DNA of 64,000 bases from the NCBI RefSeq assembly GCF_040183065.1, contig NW_027185501.1:186001-250000 (forward strand), in the 5' to 3' direction. The notes beneath the pieces were generated by a model, which worked only from the letters and a program-made list of their open reading frames with translations, did no database searches and was not told the DNA's origin. Positions 22,956-33,925 of the stretch are shown here, piece by piece. Positions within the stretch are counted from its first letter, which is position 1, and the number at the start of each line of letters is the position of its first letter. Both the position numbers and the translations under genes were made by a program. This DNA is from Periplaneta americana. Taxonomy: Eukaryota; Arthropoda; Insecta; Blattodea; Blattidae.

Positions 22956-23124
22956 CCTGTTAAACGCGGATTTGAATACAACTTTCTCCATGTGACTAGT
23001 GACCTCAGCAGTTAGAATACTTGCTTGTAGTTAAAGAACCTTTAAAAATTCCTAACAACCCATCTAAGTTCATTATGAGGTTTTGAACAAATGGTTCATT
23101 GGCTTCATAACTAGCAAAGTCCTC
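22956..23124 (-). pseudogene. COG4: COG4 exon G, one frame-breaking deletion
   Basis: Acceptor TTAAGTTTCAG precedes GAGGACTTT; donor AGG|GTGAGT follows. It begins EDFASYEANEPFVQNLIMNL (human [20 protein letters not shown]) and runs to GIFKGSLT. The frame then shifts, and the rest reads LQASILTAEVTSHMEKVV, FKSAFNR (human ...LEKVVLKSTFNR). About 20 nt appear to be missing at the shift, near position 23027. It begins in phase 0, as exon F ends, and joins exon H in phase 0. Confidence 0.88.
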
Positions 23125-23242
23125 CTGAAACTTAACTGTAGTCCTCATCTCATACATAACATAAAATTTATTCTCACACAAATCAATGTCGTCAGTGACT
23201 ATTATGCTTACCATTAGGTCCAAGGATTGTGGTTTGAAATGC

Positions 23243-23876
23243 AGCTAGACTAGACGGCATTTCAAAAGGCGGTCAGCTACTATATGCATCGTAGCATTTC
23301 TGGTATGTGACGTCACAAACTTGTACAGTAGAACCAATCAGAATCAGTCTATAACAAGTACTTCCCGAGTTCATTTCTTCACATGTGAGTGTTTCAATAC
23401 ATTGAATAAGTAAAACTAACATTTATTGTATGTGTGTGAGATAAATAAATGGAAGAAGAGACTGTAAAAAGAAAAGTATTGCACAGGTAGGCACGGAAAA
23501 GAGTGTTTAAGGCGTATAATTTTTTTAAAATGTTGACGAGCAGAACACTGCCGGCCATCTTGATGCTGACTGCAATGTTGCCAACGCGCAAGAAACGACT
23601 GCAGAAGCATGTGGTGTGGGATTGAGAACCGTGCAAAGAATAGGCCTATTGTTAGTGAAGGAAAGAGGGTTTGTTTGGTGTCATGCTTACAGTAATCAAC
23701 GGCTAAGGTCGTTATTGTCTTTTGATAATTTAAATTCTCTCCTGCACTATTTGTATTGCACGTGTGTATGAATTACGATGTGGCAATGTTCTACGCTGCA
23801 TTGCTCTCTCTGTCTCTCTCGACGCAAATGCTAGCAGACTACCGCCTTCTGAATTCCCGTCGACTCTAGGGGCGAT
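23243..23876 (+). mobile_element. Possible TIR element carrying an HTH fragment
   Basis: GGCATTTCAAAAGGCGGTC near 23255 is loosely repeated inverted at 23838-23866 (GGGAATTCAGAAGGCGGTA). Inside, about 23485-23665 reads KRVFKAYNFFKNVDEQN and then TAEACGVGLRTVQRIG on the plus strand. That resembles the N-terminal helix-turn-helix of an IS630/Tc1-type transposase common in insects. No TSD was identified. It may be the 5' part of the transposase remnant that follows. Confidence 0.4.
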
Positions 23877-24254
23877 AGATTCTTAATGGCGATACAAATC
23901 CTTAGGAAATGAAGCTGGGGACTCCGTTTAATAAATTTATTACATGTAGAAAAGCTTTGTTCTTTAATAACAAAGCTTCAGACAAAATTTACAATCTATG
24001 CCGCATATAAAAAGCAACCCTGCCCATCATTATCTCCAGCTACCATGTCAATGGGTTAATGAATTCTACTTTGAAGACTCCAATCGTGGAACTTGCGGGA
24101 TGATGAAGCGAGGCTAAGCGGGGAATAAAAAACAACAGATAACGTACTGAAGCTTGTGTACTATCATTGCACATGTTCAATATTACAAGACATTCTGAAA
24201 ATAATTTCACCCATCGTAGACTGGAGATCGATATAGCTGGTGCAAATAAATTAA

Positions 24255-24970
24255 TTCCGGAGCAAGGGACATTCAGTTTTTTATATAAACGAGACCTGGG
24301 TGAATAGCAATATGATATTTCGAAAATGTTGGCAAAATGAGAGTGTAAATGTCCACACGAATGTAAACTCTGAACAAAGATTGATCATGGTACATGTAGG
24401 AAGAATTAATGGCTTCCTTCCTAATGCAGAACTTATATATAAAGCCGGGAGATTACCACGGTCAGATGAAAGCCGAAAATTTTGAAAGATGAGTAATAGA
24501 AAAGTTGATATTCAATCTTCCTCCTCAATCAGTTACTGTGCTCCGTATCACTGTCTCCAGATCGACAAACTGCCATCTGCATATGCAGTAAAGACAGACA
24601 TGATCTCTTGGCTTCGCAAGAAAGAAGTGAACTGTGATGAAAGTATGAGAAAGAACGACCTCTATAACCTTATTCTATCTCTGAAGCTAAAGCAAAAAAA
24701 TTACAAAGTTGACAACATTTTGGAACAAGATAACCACAAAGTTCTTAGATTGCCGTCTTACATGTGCGAGTTGATTCCAATTGAATTGGCTTGAACTAAA
24801 GTGAAATGTATTGTCAGGGACAATAATGTCATGGGTGATTTAAATTTACAGAAATTAATGCAAGTGACAAAAACTGCACTTCCTCTTGTGACAAATGAAG
24901 ACTGAGAAGGATTCCGTGCACACATTGAAAATATAGATAAACAATACTGGAAAAAGATGAACTCCTATCA
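24255..24970 (+). pseudogene. IS630/Tc1-type DDE transposase, decayed
   Basis: The plus strand reads YINETWVNSNMIFRKCWQNE (first catalytic block, DETW in the family, here NETW). RLIMVHVGRINGFLPNAELI follows. In another frame come DYHGQMKAENFER-stop and KLIFNLPPQSVTV. Next are YCAPYHCLQIDKLP, where MDNAPYH carries the second Asp (lost here), and a stretch ending LRLPSYMCELIPIELA, the NPIEL block with the Glu. After a stop (TGA in place of Trp) the frame continues TKVKCIVRDNNVMGDLNLQK and DKQYWKKM. At least two frame changes and two catalytic Asp losses make it dead. Terminal repeats were not resolved. Confidence 0.7.
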
Positions 24971-24984
24971 TTTGTAATTAATGA

Positions 24985-25930
24985 AATTATTATTAGGCTT
25001 GTAATATTGGGGACAGATTGTACAAATTGACTGCAGCATAGGCCGGGTATGTGAGCTAGTACGAGGACATTGACTTGGTTTTGCGAATTACACGAATAAC
25101 AAGGTGCATATAAACAAAACTGGACAGGTCTAAAAGTAAATATACGCTACATGGCATTACAAAGATATATTTTTACGCACCTTTCGTTATGTGCAGAAGA
25201 ACTATCATACTGTAGAATTATTCGTGGGTTTGAGTTTTTGCCTTGATTTTCTTGTGCTACAATGTCTCTGAATATAATATCACTTGTAACCTCGTATATT
25301 TGTATTACATAATTTACATATAATATTCCCGTCATTCACTTCAAAATACTCACCAAATTCCGCTGCGAAAATATGCGCCTGAAAACATTCAGCCTCAGGC
25401 ATTATTATTCAGCAGGTACGCTGTTTACACATGCTAGAGTAATGACTGGTGAACAAATAGCCAACTTGAAAATCCTATAGGCCCCCAACATTACAAGCCT
25501 AATTATTATAAATTTAAGGGGGCTTACGACAGTGATAGTGATAGTGATAACTGATAACATTAGTAATACTGATGACAGTGATGGCAGTCGGGGTGGTGAA
25601 AACAGTAACACCACATCTGAATGTGACACTGACATGGGACTTGCTATGAGGTAGGAACAGAACACAGCTGGTAGCAGGCTAGCATTACTAATAGGGGTCA
25701 CTATTGCCAACTGTAGGGTCGCGTTGCATTTCTGTCAGGTTCCAAGATTAGAGTCTTCAACAGTACCTTAGACATTTCCCACCTCAAAATAACATTCAAA
25801 ACTGTTGTTTTAGCAGACTCAAGGAATGAATGTCACAGATGTTAATCACACCCGAAGGAATTGGAGACCAGCCAAAATTACTCTTGTTTCATGTACATTA
25901 TCTACTGAGTGGTCCAAAAAATATCTACCA
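24985..25930. other. Unassigned sequence
   Basis: A degenerate AGTGAT-type short tandem repeat lies at about 25530-25600. No gene is seen. Confidence 0.4.
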
Positions 25931-25939
25931 TGTTCAAAA

Positions 25940-26240
25940 AGTTGTTGTTTTCTAATGCCAGACGTTTGACAATAAAGTCATTTGACCTCTTGCACTCCAA
26001 TATTTTTCAAAGATATTGTCATGATCAGCCACTGAAGTACAGATTTTGAGCTGTTCCGAATCCATTTCTTGGTTTGAGTTGCACAATGGGCAGTTAGGAG
26101 ACTGATATATTCCAATTCTATGCAGGTGTTTGGCCAAAGAGTCATGACCTGTTGCCAGTCTAAATGCAACTACAGATGATTTGCGTGGTAAGTCGGGAAT
26201 TAACTGTGGATTATGAACCTCCAGAACCAAAATATATGAG
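25940..26240 (-). pseudogene. I-like LINE C-terminal fragment
   Basis: The minus strand encodes LIPDLPRKSSVVAFRLATGH, DSLAKHLHRIGIYQSPNCPL, then CNSNQEMDSEQLKIC and FEKYWSARGQ. This is the Cys-rich C-terminus after the RNase H domain of I-like LINEs, with a CPLC pair and a downstream Cys. It is the same subfamily as 15411-15571, with a terminal TTGTTGTT that would be a (CAA)n tail on the sense strand. 5'-truncated; no TSD seen. Confidence 0.75.
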
Positions 26241-28351
26241 ATGAAACTTGTACAATGTGTTCATTAGGTTGCCCTATTTTGTTCTAGATGACAGAACTGT
26301 GTATAATTCGTGATTCTTGATCATTGACGAAATGACACTTAATATCCTGAACAACGTTACAGAGTATTACAGATCAAATGAAAGTCCGAAGATAATTTCA
26401 AACAAAATTTCACTGAAAGAATGGTCAATTCTCAGTGTTATGACGCAATACTGGAAAACGAGATTATTTCTTTTCTGTATCATATTATCTCTGGTGAGAA
26501 AATGGAGTACCATTTGTTGATGCAGGATGACACCCAGCCACACCGCACAGATACTAATGAATGAGCATTTTGGCAATATATATCAAATCTGAAAATATAC
26601 TAATTTATTCATACATATAAATTTAATAAAATAATAGTAATACAAAGTTATATGTTTCGGTAATGAATTGTGTTAATGTGTTCCCGCATCTCAAAACGAC
26701 TCACTTAATTTCCCTCTGAAAATCGAATACAGAAAACTAGTTACGTTTGCCAGATTGTATGTTTTCCCGTTTTCTTACTTTTTTACCTTAAAATAAATCT
26801 TCCATAATTTGAGAGCCATCTACGTTTTTTCCCAGCAATATAATTATTTTCAACATGGAATCTATTAGCCTATATACACACATTTATTTTGTGTTTGTGT
26901 TTAAAAAGAAGTAGACCTAATGGCTTGTTAGGAATGGTAATGACTTTACACCTTAAACAATAAATAATCAAGTATATGCTACTAAATCTCTGGGAACTTC
27001 ATATACATCTTCCTTATTTTTTATGCAAACCTTTCTTTCTTTTTTTTTAATGAAAACAAATCTAGCAATCCTAAAACTGGTTTTTATGTATTTTATTTCT
27101 CTAGTGCAGCATGATGTCGAAACGACTTTCAGTTAAAACAGCGCCGGGCATGAGAGCGGCTCCGTTTAGCCGGCCAGAGCTGCTCTCGCTCTTCAATTGC
27201 AAGCCGGAGCAGAACGCTCATGCAGTGGCGGGCTCGCATTACAGCTACCTTTCCTGCATTAATATAACAAGAGCCACGGTTGTTTTATTCATTCAGTCTG
27301 TCAGTACATAATAGTTTATAAGGATATTACATCACTCCATTGTAAGTACAGACTTCATAACACTCTTATTAATTTAAGGCATACATGGGCACAATTTTCG
27401 GTTACGTGAGGCACTCGATTTGAAATAGTTTGTTTACTAGGAGAGGAGACTGCAGAGTAGGATGGGAAATATAAACTGCTGTGACCTGCGTCACCTTATC
27501 GTAATCGCTAAGGCGGTCAGTGGCGAATTATTAGGAAAGCGCTTGGTTAACGTGAGAGACTCGAAAACTTTTATCCAATTTGGCAAATTAATTCGGCAGC
27601 TTTAATCATAAACCTCTTTACTATTTCTCCATCATTGAATTGACTTAAATCACAGGCGAGAAATTGCGTAACTAGCCAATAATATTCCATCACGTTGTCT
27701 ACGTTCATTTTCTTGAATATTCTGGGGTTTATCAAGATTACTTAATAGATTTTCACGTTCTCGACCTAAAATAATTTAAGAAAATCATATTTCGTTTTCT
27801 ACACACATTTGATATCTTTTAAATAAATTTCTTTTGGAAATAATACGTACAAACAACATTTAATTCCTCGTACCTTTTAATGCAGCATGTTTAAGGTATA
27901 ATGTCGTATTTAGTATAGCCTACTATCCAAATGTTAAGATCATAAATTTTCTTTGGACTAGTACGAAAAAATAATATTTAACTTGTCTTAACTTCTAATT
28001 CAGCATGTTCTTTATGACATAAGGAGTAATGTCGTTGTATATTAAATGTATTAATGCCTAATAGGATTTTCGAGCATAACATACATCGTATGTTCTCCCC
28101 TTCTAAACAGCAAAAAACTCTTCCTCCCATTTCTCATGAAATAATCGTTTTCTAACGCGTACACACTGCTTTGATAATGCCATTATGCCACCACTGATAT
28201 TGCTTATGAAACTGATATAGAACCTGCCCATGCCTAGGAGCTACGTAAGGGAGGAACGGGGACTGTGAATATGATGTCACTCACAGCGATAAGCTCTGTG
28301 AAGGTCAGTGAGGCACCAATTCTCAAATGAGGCACAATGCCCAACCTTGAT
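26241..28351. other. Unassigned sequence
   Basis: About 2.1 kb without a supportable gene. A GC-richer patch at 27120-27260 is open on the plus strand but is not recognisable. Near 27880-28030 there is a loose duplication of a motif around CAGCATGTT...TAATGTCGT. Confidence 0.35.
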
Positions 28352-28355
28352 TTAA

Positions 28356-28501
28356 GGGGTTGGATATAACTTACAGCAGTAAAAGTTTCGTAAATATTCA
28401 ACATTTTTTCCTCCATTACTGTATCTTGTACAATAATGAAAGTTGGTATATGTAAAACACTGTTCTTCTGCTACATGAAAAAAATATTTTTACAATTTAA
28501 A

Positions 28502-28575
<74 letters not shown>

Positions 28576-29132
28576 TCAAAATTCATAACGGTGGTAATTC
28601 ACTCTGCAGTGATGAAACATTGCCCTCATAACTCATAAACTTGTAAACGTTTTCATGTTCTCTCTCTTTTATTTTATTGCTGAAACTCATGTTTACAATA
28701 TCATGCTCTTTCAACTACATTCCTTAATAAATAATATATATATATTTTTTTGTGTTAGAATAAAATACTGATATTTGACCATTTTTTAATTAATTTATTT
28801 TTTATCAGACAATCTATGAAAAATGGAGAGGTGATCTTGCATTACATTGTAGATATGGCATGCATAAATACACACAACAAATTTCATTACAGAATGTTGG
28901 ATAGTTCTTGAGTTATGTGGGAAACGCTTCGTCACTGCAGAGTAAACTGAATTTTGAAAAGAAAAAATGTAAATAATTTTTTTTTTAATTGTAAAAATAA
29001 TATTTTCATATAGCAGAAGGACAGTGTTTTACACATACCGTACTAATTTTCATTATTGACAAGATACAGTAATGGAGGAAAAAATGTTCAATATTTCCAA
29101 AATTTTACTGCTGTAAGCTGTACCTAACCCTC
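28356..29132. mobile_element. TTAA-flanked palindromic MITE (777 bp)
   Basis: The left arm (28356-about 28700) and right arm (about 28800-29132) are inverted copies. TTACAGCAGTAAAA, TTTTTTCCTCCATTACTGTA, GTAAAACACTGT and CTCTGCAGTGA all recur inverted. TTAA stands directly outside both ends (28352-28355 and 29133-29136). Ends read GGGGTTGGATA and, inverted, GAGGGTTAGGTA. TTAA duplication is the piggyBac hallmark, so a piggyBac-type non-autonomous element is the best guess. A (TA)n run (28507-28566) lies in the left arm. No coding capacity. Confidence 0.75.
28507..28566. repeat. (TA)n microsatellite
   Basis: About 30 TA units inside the left arm of the palindromic element. The right arm has no equivalent expansion, so it grew after the palindrome formed. 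Confidence 0.95.
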
Positions 29133-29136
29133 TTAA

Positions 29137-29807
29137 TGCAATAAACTTCGCTCTATCCACACACACACATACACAAACCATTAGGCTTATTTAAACAATC
29201 TATATGCATAAAATGTAATAAAGGATTTCAATCAGAAACACAAAAAGAAAATTAATGATAAACACTCTTTTACACTTTTCTTTTGGATGAATAAACTATT
29301 GTAATAAAACCGTACTTCTATCTGAAATCAATAAATATTTTCTATTGAAACAAAACTATTTGAAACTCAACCAAAATAACTATGTGGTTGTTTTCTGAGA
29401 CTTATGAGGTCGTTTCATTTGCAGAAATCGTTCAAAGTTTGGAACAAATGAATTAGACATGTTCAGTCTCAAAATATAATTCAGGTTTTTGTCTGACATA
29501 CAGTTTCTCAGGTGGTGCATCTTTAAAGTTCTCCATCCTACTGCAGTGACAGTGAGTGACGTACAGTATGAATGCGTCACAGTGCTCGGAAGTATTGCTC
29601 ATTAAAGTAAACAGAATCATGGAACGTGCCCAGCCCTGAGTTAAAAGATCTCATGCAGTCCTGCTCCTTGTGCATGTCTAATTTTGGTGAAAATCCTCAC
29701 AAGATTGAAAACAGAAAGAGGAAAAGAATAGAATCAAAGTAGATGATTATGATGATTATTGTTGTGGCATTGGTAGTGTGATGAAGTTTTCTCACCATAA
29801 AAGAGTT
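29137..29807. other. Unassigned sequence
   Basis: Nothing recognisable is seen. Confidence 0.4.
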
Positions 29808-30135
29808 TTAGTTGAATATGAGCATTTTTTCTGTCCAGTTCTTAAATAATGCTGTTACTTTCCAATTGGCAATGAAGCCATTTACCATCTTGCAGTTCAA
29901 TACTTTTCGATAATGTCTTGATTTGCTTGAGAGGATATTGTAGACAGCTAGATGGTCTTTGTCCAAGTATACATCCTTGCTGCAAAGTACACATTTTGGT
30001 GACTTCAGAATGCCAATCTTATGTAGATACTTTGCCACGCAGTCATGGCCAGTTAGCAGGCAAGAAGTTGCAATAGCTGATTTTTTGGTTCTTCCGGAAT
30101 TAGATTTGATTTCTGGAATGAACTTTCCCATGATC
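29808..30135 (-). pseudogene. I-like LINE C-terminal fragment, second subfamily
   Basis: The minus strand is open for 107 codons and reads FIPEIKSNSGRTKKSAIATS, LLTGHDCVAKYLHKIGILKS, PKCVLCSKDVYLDKDHLAVY. The TGHDC...LHKIGI...C-x2-C layout matches the C-termini at 25940-26240 and 56021-56224, with clearly different sequence. 5'-truncated LINE fragment; no TSD determined. Confidence 0.7.
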
Positions 30136-30411
30136 TATCTTTAGCTCATTCTTTCATTCTGTCCTTGAATTTTTGTTTGTTTAATGTTAGATTTCATAGA
30201 ATTCTTAAATTTGTGTGCATCCATGCCTACCCACATCACTTGCATCATTCGGACTCCACATATTATGGATAGATGGTAGGATTGTGAACCATTTTCAAGT
30301 AGAATACCACTTTGGCAGGCTATGCTGTGCATGATGTGTATTTGTGGAGAGTTATTCGTGTACTAGTGTGAGTATATGTGTACGTGTAAGTATAGTGTAG
30401 TGTAGGGAATG

Positions 30412-30412
30412 A

Positions 30413-30464
<52 letters not shown>
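30412..30464. repeat. (GAT)n microsatellite
   Basis: About 17 GAT units. It explains a poly-serine frame on the minus strand. Confidence 0.95.
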
Positions 30465-30465
<1 letters not shown>

Positions 30466-30588
30466 GATACGAAAGAGAGAAGGGAAAACCCAGTACCAGG
30501 CTTAATCTCCTTGTCCGACAGATGAATCACTATCAATAGTGACATATACCTTCTCTTCATATGCACTGTGGAGAGATTTGGAATTTAA

Positions 30589-31358
30589 GGGGAATTGGAC
30601 GTTATGGCATGCAAAGTAATGGTAAAAATAGCCTATCTTCAAGCAGTCATAAATGTAATACTATTTATCACAGCTATTTCATTTTTTAGTGATATATGTA
30701 TACACATTAAACTTTAAAATGATAAAAGAATGGTTAATCTAGTGTAAATCTTACCCTTAAATTAATTTTTGAATTTAAACATATGTTTTATATAAATTCA
30801 CTACATATCTGTGATTAGGTACACACTATTCACTTATCATAGCACACACTGAATTAAAATTTTGGCCACTTACTGCTAACAGATACTAAAACATACCCTA
30901 CTAAAATTATTAAAATATCTGTAATATTATGGGCATAGGGCTTATACTAATCTCCAATTTTTTTTAAATTTATTGACGGTGATGATTACTATAAGCCCTA
31001 TGCCCATAATATTACAGATATATGAATAATTTTAGTAGGGTATGTTTTAGTATCTATTAGCAGTAAGTGGTCAAATTTTCAATTCAATATGTGTTATAAT
31101 AAGTGAATAGAGTGTACCTAATCACAGACATGTAGTGAATTTATAAAAAAAAAAATTGTGCTTAATTAAAAAAATTAATTTAAGGATACAGATTTACTCT
31201 AGAGTCACCATTCTTTTTCATTTTAAAGCTTAATATGTATACACACATAGCTAACAAAAATGAAAGACCACTGATAAATAGTAGACTATTATATTTATGA
31301 CTGCTAGAAGATAGGCTATTTTTACCATTATTTTGCATGCAATAATGACCAACTCCCA
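30589..31358. mobile_element. TTAA-flanked near-complete palindrome (770 bp)
   Basis: Arms of about 365-375 bp (30589 to about 30956 and about 30982 to 31358) are inverted copies with a central loop of only about 25 bp. Matching blocks include TTATGGGCATAGGGCTTATA, CCTACTAAAATTATT, TAAAAATAGCCTATCTTC and GCATGCAAA. TTAA lies outside both ends (30585-30588 and 31359-31362). No ORF. Transcription would give a long hairpin RNA. The same target rule and end type (GGGG/TGGG) as the 28356-29132 element suggest related mobilisation; the arm sequences themselves differ. Confidence 0.8.
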
Positions 31359-31394
31359 TTAACCCAGGCATAATGGTGTACAATCTAGTGATTA

Positions 31395-31530
31395 GAAGTT
31401 GTGAACCTCCATCCCTTCTAGTCCTGAGGTAGAAATTTTACACAAAAATCTCTGACCTCACAGGAGATCAAACCCAAGCCAGCTAGTCTGAAGGCAGACG
31501 TGCTACCACAGAGCTAACTCAGCGAACAAA
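31395..31530 (-). repeat. tRNA-like SINE head, minus
   Basis: On the minus strand CTGAGTTAGCTCTGTGGTAG resembles an A box region and GGGTTTGATCTCC a B box. Downstream is a non-tRNA body. A single copy; family not shown. Confidence 0.45.
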
Positions 31531-31587
31531 TTCTTAAATATAATAAATCATATTTGAACCTCCTTTAGGATGTTCTTGGGTAATATT

Positions 31588-32140
31588 TAGGTTTGCCAAC
31601 CCTCCTGTATTTCCCAGGATCTCCCATATTTGCCCCTAATTTTAAACAGTCTCCCAGCTCCTGTATTATTTTTCTCTTCGAGCATTTTTCTCTCTTATTT
31701 TAGCATAATGTAAAAATTGTTAATCTAAACATTTGATTTTGCCATGATTGATGAGTTTTGTTGTGCATTACAATATGCAGTCTTTATAGAACAAAATGCT
31801 TGTCAGAAATGGGTTTAAAATCAAGTCATGTTAATGTCATAAATTTAGAAAAACCAGCTAGCTTTGTTCTAAGAATATCAAGTAGTACTGCTCATACAAT
31901 TGGACAGGATGTTCGAAACAGGAGCACCACACATCTAATCAAATCAGAGCTGAAAACTGCAGTCGATTTCAATTATTACGCGAGACAAAATACACTTAAG
32001 CTTAATTTAAGCTTAGCTGCCGAAGTGTAGAATAAAGATGCCTTTTAGTAACTAATCTGAATAATTTGTCTATTTTCTATGTGAAATTTTGTCGAGTCCT
32101 TAGTGTCCTATATTTTCTTTGAAAAAAGTTGGCAACCCTA
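31588..32140 (+). mobile_element. Short hAT-like element with 8-bp TSD (7/8 match)
   Basis: Ends are TAGGTTTGCCAAC and, inverted, TAGGGTTGCCAAC. Flanks are GTAATATT (31580-31587) and GTAATATC (32141-32148). The 8-bp duplication and short TIRs point to hAT. At 553 bp it has only a 90-codon plus frame of unknown relevance, so it is probably non-autonomous. Confidence 0.7.
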
Positions 32141-32148
32141 GTAATATC

Positions 32149-32470
32149 ATATGTGTACTAAGTTTAGTTAAAATCGGTTCAGAACTTGGTTGATTACTAC
32201 TAATACTTCCAAATATTTCATACAGATCTTCCTGACTAGCAGAGTTGGCTTTTGGTATGGGTGGGAAAGACAAATTTTGCCCTCTTACTTTGGGACAGTG
32301 TTCTTTTATGTATGCCTTAAAATATGACATGAATTTACCAGCTTTACATCCCTTCTGAAGAAAATTACGCTCAGCATCTTTAATGCCATTAAAAATCCAT
32401 CAACTTCATCTGGTTTGAGCCCACGAAACTTGGCTCCAATGGTCAGCATGTTAACCATTAGACTATCTAC
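32149..32470 (-). repeat. SINE-like repeat with tRNA-like head (minus)
   Basis: The head at about 32470-32415 reads TCTAATGGTTAACATGCTGA and GTGGGCTCAAACC. The body continues GGCATTAAAGATGCTGAGCG. The minus frame is open across the body and can look like an exon (KAYIKEHCPKVRG...). The continuity with the head and the AAATCGGTTCAGAAC motif near the end argue for repeat sequence. Confidence 0.45.
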
Positions 32471-32570
32471 CAATGATCAGTTCATGCATGTGGAAGTTAT
32501 TAGGACACACACATGAAATGCAGTATTTTATGAAGTTTGTTATTTTTAAAAAGGAAAATAAGAAGCTCAC

Positions 32571-32713
32571 CTCTGAAAGCTGATGATTGACAGACAGGAA
32601 AGCGTCCACCCATGGCTTGATAGCACTAACCTGCATGCCATAGTCGATAACAGCTTTAAGACTGGCGGCAACTGAGCTCAGGCCTGCAAACTTCACTCCG
32701 ACATGTTCGTCAG
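32571..32713 (-). pseudogene. COG4: COG4 exon EF, 3' part (downstream of Merlin)
   Basis: The stretch reads DEHVGVKFAGLSSVAASLKA, VIDYGMQVSAIKPWVDAF, LSVNHQLSE and ends GAG|GTGAGC. Human COG4 has ...AKFDSCLSDLAAVSNKF... and [21 protein letters not shown]. Compared with that, the insect copy lacks codons between IKP and W (consistent with loss of one copy of an IKP-encoding repeat) and around GMQ-VSA. Its 5' edge is not a splice acceptor but the TSD TTCGTCAG (reverse complement CTGACGAA) of a Merlin transposon. It continues the exon piece at 35127-35205. Confidence 0.9.
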
Positions 32714-32845
32714 GGAACAGATGCATTATAGGACTCACCCTAAATATAAAAATATGCAAAGCCACAAAAAAAGGTCAACGGAAGTAGCGTTTCGATCAAT
32801 TAAATTATCAATATATATCGTTTTTATTATGTTGCCAACCAACCA

Positions 32846-33853
32846 ATGTTATTGAAAATTAGTTTCATCAGAATCATGGCGGCAATTTCGAATGCTATAG
32901 TTAAATATCATAAAGAAGTGTATCAAATTCTCCCTCTTGGCTTAAAATGTAAGCCTAGAAATGGAAATTATGGAATTATAAATAGAAACTTTGTAGTTGC
33001 TTTGTCCATGAATACAGATATGTTCTATGGTTTTTTATGTGATTGTGGTTTACTTAGGAGTGAAATGTTCTGCGAAACATGTAATTCTGGGATGAGTTTG
33101 AAGAAATGTAAAAGTAAATGAGATGGACTCATATGGAGATGCCATCAAAAAATACAAGGTAAACAGTGTGGAGAAACAAAATCGATAAGATGTGGATCGT
33201 GGTTTACACAGAGTAAATTAACAATGCAAGAAGTAATGTTGTTAACCTATGATATTGTAAATGGTTGTACGAATGCACAAATTGAAAAGGAATACTTCTT
33301 TGGAGATCACACTATTACAGACTGGAGGCAATTTATTGATGAGGTTGTAGAAGTAAACAGCGAAAAAGTTGGAGGAGATGGTAAGGTAGTAGAAATAGAC
33401 GAAAGCAAATTTGGTCGTCGAAAATATAACAGAGGTCATTTCGTGGGAGGGCAGTGGGTTTTTGGAGGAGTGGAAAGGGACAGCGGGAGATGCTTTTTAG
33501 TAGCAGTACATGATAGGAGTGAGAAAACACTAATCGAAGTGATTGAAAACTGGATCCATCCTAAAACTACAATAATATCAGACTGTTGGAAAGCGTATTC
33601 AAACTTTAGTAAGTGTGGTTACCAGCATCTAACAGTAAACCATAGCATTGAGTTCGTTAATACTGAAACAGGAGCCCATACGAACACAATAGAAAGTACA
33701 TGGAGGCGTGTTAAAGCATCACTACCAGCCTACAAAGAGTTTGTGAAGTACTTGGCCCAATATATGTTTAGGAAAAGAATAAAAAGTGAAGGACAAGACA
33801 TTACAAAGAAATTCTTGGAAATTGTTGAGGAAATTGATTGGAGTAAAAAGTGA
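32846..33853 (+). pseudogene. Merlin transposase, one in-frame stop
   Basis: From ATG at 32846 (or 32876) the frame runs through a zinc-ribbon region (FLCDCGLLRSEMFCETCNSG) to TGA at 33119. It continues in the same frame (DGLIWRCHQKIQG, QCGETKSIRCGSWF, a second Cys pair) into an open 209-codon stretch from 33224. That stretch is the ISXO2-like DDE domain: VVEIDESKFGRRKYNRGHFV, GGQWVFGGVERDSGRCFLV, TTIISDCWKAYSNF, and AHTNTIESTWRRVKASLP, which carry the Asp, Asp and Glu. Only this single stop, likely an Arg codon changed to TGA, breaks about 336 codons. An intact relative elsewhere in the genome would be plausible. Confidence 0.88.
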
Positions 33854-33909
33854 AAAAATGTGTTTCTAAAGACAATGTTGGTTTGTTGTTTGATTTAATA
33901 TCATAATTG

Positions 33910-33925
33910 TGTGGGGGGGGGGGGA
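33910..33925. repeat. G homopolymer
   Basis: A short G run in the Merlin 3' non-coding region. Confidence 0.9.

Noticed and set aside
30363-30566. Minus ORF with poly-serine
   Set aside because: Produced by the (GAT)n microsatellite.
32149-32400. Possible exon encoding FKAYIKEHCPKVRG on the minus strand
   Set aside because: It is continuous with a tRNA-like SINE head at 32415-32470 and has repeat-type motifs; no conserved domain recognised.
32714-32742. Splice acceptor TTTATATTTAG with exon start VSPIMHLF
   Set aside because: This is the Merlin TIR; the inverted partner at 35100-35126 and the TTCGTCAG duplication show the exon homology starts at the element border, not at a splice site.
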